Below, piece by piece: positions 59,601 to 64,000 of a stretch of 64,000 bases of DNA. How positions within the stretch are numbered: the stretch's first letter is position 1; each line of letters begins with the position of its first letter. Position numbers and translations under genes: made by a program. The notes below the pieces were generated by a model. The model searched no databases. It worked only from the letters and a program-made list of their open reading frames with translations, and was not told where the DNA came from. Where the stretch lies: assembly GCA_012934845.2 (NCBI GenBank), contig WNNJ02000225.1, positions 310,001-374,000 on the forward strand, in the 5' to 3' direction. The DNA comes from Pomphorhynchus laevis (Eukaryota > Acanthocephala > Palaeacanthocephala > Echinorhynchida > Pomphorhynchidae).

Positions 59601-62600
59601 TGTAAAAGCAATTATTAGAGCTGGATCAAAGAAAAGAAAATTTTTTTATTGATATTTCGCTATGGCATCTTACCAAAATTACAGGTTTTCTGAAGATGTA
59701 ATATTTTCATATTGCAATTTTCTGAAGATGCTAACAGAAAAAAGCGAAATATTAATAAAAATTTTCTATTTTCTTTGATCCATCTCCAATAATTCTTTAT
59801 CAATAATGGATCATTATCAACTTCTTAAAATATATTAAGATTACAGTTAATTTAAAGATAATTTTCTGAAGATGCTTACGGAAGTTAGCGAAATATCAAT
59901 AAAAAATTTCCTCTTTTCTTTGATTCAACTCAACAAATTCTTTATCAATAATGGATCAGTATCAATTATTTAAAAAATATTAAAACAATATTATTTTTCT
60001 GTGAATTATTTGTGTCACAAAATTGGATATACGATCAATAATTTACAAATTGGATATTGTTGAAAATATACTTGTGATTATTATTGAATACCTTATTGAG
60101 CTGTCTTATTCATTATTAACTAATTTGCATTAGGTCAGTTGTTACAAGCAATGGATATTTATCATGCTATTATTTACTGTTGATTAGCCTTTTAATTAGC
60201 GAATAAGTTAAAGAATATATAAATGTAACAAATGACTTTATTAAATTAATAAAATAATAGAGAAATTTAATTTTAACCGAGAATGAGGATTGCTGGTAAC
60301 TACAATAATATTTTCATTAATTTATTTTTCTAGTTGTTCATTTAAATTGCCATTAAAAGTTGCATTTAATATCGTGAAATGATTAATAAAACCAGATATT
60401 TTCTTTGTGTCTTTTAATGATTAGTCTAGTCATTATAGACTAAACAAAACACGCATATTTTATATGCTAAATGTTTTATTTCAAGTTCTGCTGTCAAATG
60501 AAAACTTGTATATCCCATTGAATATTTAAGATTTATGCAATTTAATAAAATGTAGCAAAGAAATGGAATTTAACTCATTTCTAAATTTAAGCTCATTTCT
60601 AAATTTGTTATTGGCATCTCTTTTATTTTACTAATTATATTTAATAAATATTATTTGAAATAATAATATTATTAATAAAAAAAATTATTACTGAATGATA
60701 TAAAAATGGTCAGACTCACGCCCGAAGACTCGGCGGATAGGTCATTTTGGCACCAGCAAACGTGGCAAGCGGAACCCGCCAAACGGGATAAACGCGAAGA
60801 AGAAGAAATCTTATTTGAAACTTGAGTAAACATTGAAATGAGTTAATGGGCTATATAATCTAAATATGGTGATGTAGATGTAATACAAATTAAGTAAATA
60901 ATAATATTATTAATAATAATATATGATTATTATATGAAATAATAATATTATTGATGAAAAATAATTTTATTACTGAATGATATGAAAATGGTCGGACTCA
61001 CCCCCGAAGACGCGGCGGATTGGGCATTTTGGCACCAGCAAACGTGGCAAGCGGACCCCGCCAAACGGGGTAAACGCTAAGAAGAAGAAATCTTATTTGA
61101 AACTTGAGTAAACATTGAAATGAATTAATGAGATATATAATCTAAATATGGTGATGTAGATGCCATACAAATTAAGTAAATAATAATATTATTAATAATA
61201 ATATATGATTATTATATGAAATAATAATATTATTAATGAAAAATAATTTTATTACTGAATGATATGAAAATGGTCGGACTCACGCCCAAAGACGCGGCGG
61301 ATAGGTCATTTTTGCACCAGCAATCGTGGCAAGCGGACCCCGCCAAACGGGATAAACGCTAAGAAGAAGAAATCTTATTTGAAACTTGAGTAAACATTGA
61401 AATGAATTAATGGGCTATATAATCTAAATATGGTGATGTAGATGTAATACAAATTAAGTAAATAATAATATTATTAATAATAATATATGATTATTATATG
61501 AAATAATAATATTATTAATGAAAAATAATTTTATTACTGAATGATATGAAAATGGTCGGACTCACGCCCGAAGACGCAGCGAATAGGGCATTTTGGCACC
61601 AGCAATCGTGGCAAACGGACCCCGCCAAACGGGGTAAACGCTAAGCAGAAGATATCTTATTTGAAACTTGAGTAAACATTGAAATGAATTAATGGGATAT
61701 ATAATCTAAATATGATGATGTAAATGCCATACAAATTAAGCCTCAATTTCATAATTAATAAACAACACCAGCACCTAATGTTCAAGCATTTTATTAATAA
61801 TGCACCAAACGTATAAGCTATCAAACTGTCAAGCTGGAGTGAATAATACTTACATTATATGAAAGATTGCTTTGACTGTTTCTTTGTCTTCCAATATCAG
61901 GAGAAAACCTATTTCCAACACATTTATAAATATATTTCTATTCGTCTTGGGACAATACCGTTGTTGTGGATTTTGCTGATCCGTAGAGATTGCTTCCAAA
62001 GTTTTACTAATCAGCAAAGCTCGTGTTATAATCGTTTTCATTTTTAAGGTAAGTATTTCATATTTGTTTTCCTATAATTGCACGAAAAATCAATAGCTTC
62101 AAATTTAACTTCAAATATAAGAAAGGTAACTAACTATTTTAAATTCACTTTCTTCTTTTATCATATTGTAGAGAATAGATAGTTGCTCAATGAGCTGGTG
62201 GAAAAGCATCATCGTTGGGTTACCGAGATCATTAACAATCGATTGTCGATTTGTATTTAATTGCTTTACTGGTTGTTTCAATATAAGACCGTTACTGTTT
62301 GCTTGCATGGATGTAGTTAATTCTGGTAATGGAAGAACAGGTGTATCATAGGTAAGTATAGTAGCAGCGTCTTCGTCAGTAAAACGTTTGATTTGATGTG
62401 TACGCAACAAATGCATAAATCTATGAGCACATAAGCAATTCACACATAATAAACCAAAACCTCCTAGGCGATCGCATTCTGTACAATGTCCAACGACTGG
62501 AAGTGGAACGCAACAACTAGTACACGTGAATTCATGACTGCTATTTGGACTCCTAGAGTGATATGTTTGTATTAAATTAAGTAAATCGCTTGAGTTTTCT

Positions 62601-62644
62601 TTAACAAAAGGCAAATCATCGTTCAAAATAAACATTTGATCCAT
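50681..62644 (-). CDS. brat: TRIM-NHL protein of the Brat/NCL-1 type (eight exons, 594 aa)
   Basis: Exons: 62,644-62,135, 62,071-61,959, 59,011-58,878, 55,535-55,325, 55,263-55,103, 53,800-53,612, 53,568-53,314, 50,892-50,681; all phases agree. Residues ~38-80 form a B-box ([21 protein letters not shown]), ~110-250 a coiled-coil region, ~318-590 a six-bladed NHL propeller. Diagnostic blocks against Brat/NCL-1: [112 protein letters not shown]. Brat and NCL-1 repress translation of bound mRNAs and limit growth and rRNA synthesis. There is no RING, as in Brat. The B-box exon has an acceptor at 62,656, so 5' exons may exist upstream. The protein is clearly more diverged than most Brat orthologues; a lineage-specific paralogue is possible. 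Confidence 0.85.
50893..53313. other. Brat-like intron 7: AT-rich, with a PLE-tail repeat
   Basis: 52,500-52,985 is a minus-oriented PLE-tail repeat, the best partner of 27,690-28,100 (shared GTTTTTAGATTTTCTATAAT, CATAGCAGCGGGGCCAAATA). A plus-strand frame at 51,980-52,113 has an acceptor-like start but no partner. Nothing else was recognised. Confidence 0.6.
53801..55102. other. Brat-like intron 5: AT-rich
   Basis: Only low-complexity AT-rich sequence was seen, including an ATTATAATATTA palindromic tract at 54,340-54,400. Confidence 0.4.
55536..58877. other. Brat-like intron 3, with one hammerhead-like island
   Basis: AT-rich throughout, except for ~90 bp at 58,545-58,634 shared with the LINE-embedded block at 32.8 kb. 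A 20-bp stretch AACCAGCTATGAACAxTTAA recurs at 57,541 and 57,891. Confidence 0.5.
58576..58611 (+). ncRNA. Hammerhead-like core, second copy
   Basis: CTGATGA, GTCA-TAGTGT-TGAC, GAAACG-GCATT-CGTC: the loop-II sequence differs from the 32.8 kb copy while the stem and core are the same. Stem I is not evident. It lies on the strand opposite to the gene it sits in. Confidence 0.45.
59012..60639. other. Brat-like intron 2, AT-rich part
   Basis: Two related blocks (59,630-59,820 and 59,850-59,970) share TTTCTTTGATxCAxCTC, AATTCTTTATCAATAATGGA and a CTGAAGATGCT..AGCGAAAT motif. They look like PLE-end remnants. Confidence 0.45.
60640..61745 (+). repeat. Four 282-bp tandem repeats carrying a LINE-like C-terminal peptide
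   Basis: The marker CxGACTCACxCCCxAAGAC starts at 60,711, 60,993, 61,275 and 61,557, a period of exactly 282. Each unit has a less AT-rich core of ~100 bp reading [12 protein letters not shown], then [14 protein letters not shown] and a stop, then (AAT/ATT)n sequence. The peptide resembles the last residues of some RTE-type LINE proteins (..TPEDAxDRxxWR..xADPA). It lies in Brat-like intron 2. Confidence 0.8.
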
Positions 62645-62894
62645 CGTTTGTTGATCTAAAATTGAACAGAGATTTTAGTATCTGAAACTGTTGTTCATTA
62701 AAATAAATATGAAAGATTGTGGTAGGTATAACCAGTAGTGTTTCAAAATAAATTATAAGGAAAGGTAAGCATTCAATTTTTAATATAAACAAATTTTTGT
62801 GATTGAAGTGACCAAAAATGTAAATAGCACAAAAGTTTGACGCCACTTAAAAAATATTAGGGCTAATTGGTTTAAACAATTAAAATATAATTTA

Positions 62895-63275
62895 ATTTGT
62901 ATTATCAAAATTGAAATGGCGAGACGCCCCTCAAGATGTAGAAAATTTATTAGACCGATGAGATAAAAGGAGTAATTTATCGGATTAACTGCCTTAATTG
63001 CATTCTCTTTTATCTATGATAAACTGGATGGTTTTTAAAAACCAGAGTAAAAGAGAATCGCTCAGCCCTACGTACTACTGCCCACTCAGCTGTGGCTCAG
63101 TACACCTTAAGTACAGGACACAACATTAATTTTGATAATGTTGAAGTCATCTATTCTGTCCAAAAATAAAAGGCGAATATGCGAGTCACTCTGGATTGAA
63201 GAATTGAAGCCGGGCTTAAATGAGAATGATGGTCACCGTTTAATTCTAAATCGTGATGAACATCCTTCTTTGTAA
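62895..63275 (+). mobile_element. PLE 3' end: last part of the GIY-YIG endonuclease
   Basis: Plus strand: RTTAHSAVAQYTLSTGHNIN (the AxxH..GHxIxF block after the nuclease), then ICESLWIEELKPGLNENDGH and a stop near 63,273. This is the end of a PLE protein. 62,900-62,955 is the reverse complement of 63,405-63,462, so the fragment is flanked by inverted terminal-repeat sequence. Confidence 0.75.
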
Positions 63276-63470
63276 AGTTTGCTTATACAATCGTAGACTT
63301 GGCAGCACAACGTGAGGAAACGTGCATCCTTTTTTTCTCCTTTTCTATATCCTTAACATTTTACATGTTTCAGATTTCTGATGATGATTCCAAACTGGAA
63401 TCGAAAATTTAATAAATTTTCTACCTCTTGCGGGGTGTCTTGCCATTTCGATTTTGATAATTTAACAGTG
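63276..63470 (+). mobile_element. PLE terminal-repeat junction
   Basis: It links the end of one PLE frame to the start of the next. It contains CTGATGA (63,378-63,384) and GAAA (63,403-63,406) around a GATTCC/GGAATC stem, a hammerhead-like half. No matching stem I was seen. Confidence 0.55.
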
Positions 63471-64000
63471 ACCCCGATCACCTTTCGTTCCAATGATTTT
63501 GAAAACGTCTATGGCAGACAAATTCGGTGCAAATTGAACAAGTTCATTCAAGGAATTAAGAAGATATCAACGATGTTAGCTGATGTAAAGTTTCTCAAAC
63601 GCTGTAAACATAATGGTTTAATTCCGACCTTTGCAAAGTTACGATTCACGGGTTGTACGGCTGGATCAAAAGTTACTGCCAGATTACTTCGACAGTGCTC
63701 GTTTCGACTCATTACCCATGAAATTCGATCTAAATACAGCTTGCGCCAGACACTGATGATTAGTTGTTCTGCTGATAGAATAAAATTATTAGCATCCATA
63801 TCGCAGGAAGACTGGGATTCTTGTGTCGCGTTCCTCGTGCAGCATGCTGACTACATTTTGCAAACTAAGCGTTCAACACTTTACGGTAAGTGGAACAATC
63901 TGAAGTACTGTTCATCCTGTGTAACCATTAATTTCTCTTACTCTCCTGCAAAAGCAGTGCGTTCGGCTGGTCAATGTGGTCCTATTAATAATGATATTAG
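63420..64000 (+). mobile_element. PLE N-terminal coding region, cut by the window end
   Basis: The frame stays open to the last base. It reads SCHFDFDNLTVTP, then VKFLKRCKHNGLIPTFAKLR, then RLLRQCSFRLITHEIRSKYS. The FLKxCxxxxLIPxFxxLR block is typical of the N-terminal part of Penelope-type proteins, before the polymerase. Together with the fragment to its left this is a head-to-tail PLE arrangement. It looks like the best preserved PLE in the window, but whether it is whole cannot be seen. Confidence 0.7.

Noticed and set aside
1-64000. CRISPR arrays, operons and bacterial promoters
   Set aside because: No array of short direct repeats with unique spacers. Spliced genes, a Pol III tRNA and retroelements show that this is an animal nuclear genome.

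Overview
This is AT-rich animal DNA. It has spliced genes with short to multi-kilobase introns, a tRNA, and a dense load of retroelements (LINEs and Penelope-like elements, PLEs) and satellites. A bilaterian invertebrate fits best, because there is a Brat/NCL-1-type TRIM-NHL gene and a CC2D1/Lgd gene. The sequence alone does not place it more narrowly; an AT-rich worm lineage would fit but is not shown. Gene models were built by hand from homology, splice sites and reading phase. In all of the multi-exon models every exon junction keeps phase.

Layout. 1-7.7 kb: 3' half of a CC2D1/Lgd-type gene (+), with a 3.4 kb intron holding LINE and nuclease-like debris. 8-22.3 kb: almost pure mobile DNA. 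It holds two related LINE copies, a large minisatellite that replaces part of one LINE, a PLE split by a LINE with a 15-bp target duplication, and then tandem arrays of 380-bp and ~360-bp units. 23.3-34.5 kb: a small acidic gene (-, five exons, 144 aa) whose introns hold an LC8-type dynein light chain gene, a tRNA-Thr, PLE tail repeats and another LINE. 35-40.3 kb: LINE fragment, a 380-bp family copy and a 217-bp satellite that runs in both directions. 40.7-49.4 kb: an unrecognised 343-aa gene (+, seven exons) carrying a foldback element, 380-bp family copies and a PLE terminal repeat in its introns. 50.7-62.6 kb: a Brat/NCL-1-like gene (-, eight exons, 594 aa) that converges on it. 62.9-64 kb: a head-to-tail PLE junction.

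Main discovery. The window is unusually rich in hammerhead-ribozyme sequence. One copy (47,867-47,908, minus) is a complete type I hammerhead in a PLE terminal repeat, as known for PLEs. The 380-bp and 360-bp satellites carry all hammerhead core parts (CUGAUGA, GAAA, GUC) with three complementary arms, but the three strands lie in an order the ordinary hammerhead does not use. Related copies show compensatory changes in the arms. One unit would have to fold as a pseudoknot; neighbouring units in a tandem transcript could instead complete each other. I know of no described satellite with this arrangement, but I could not search.
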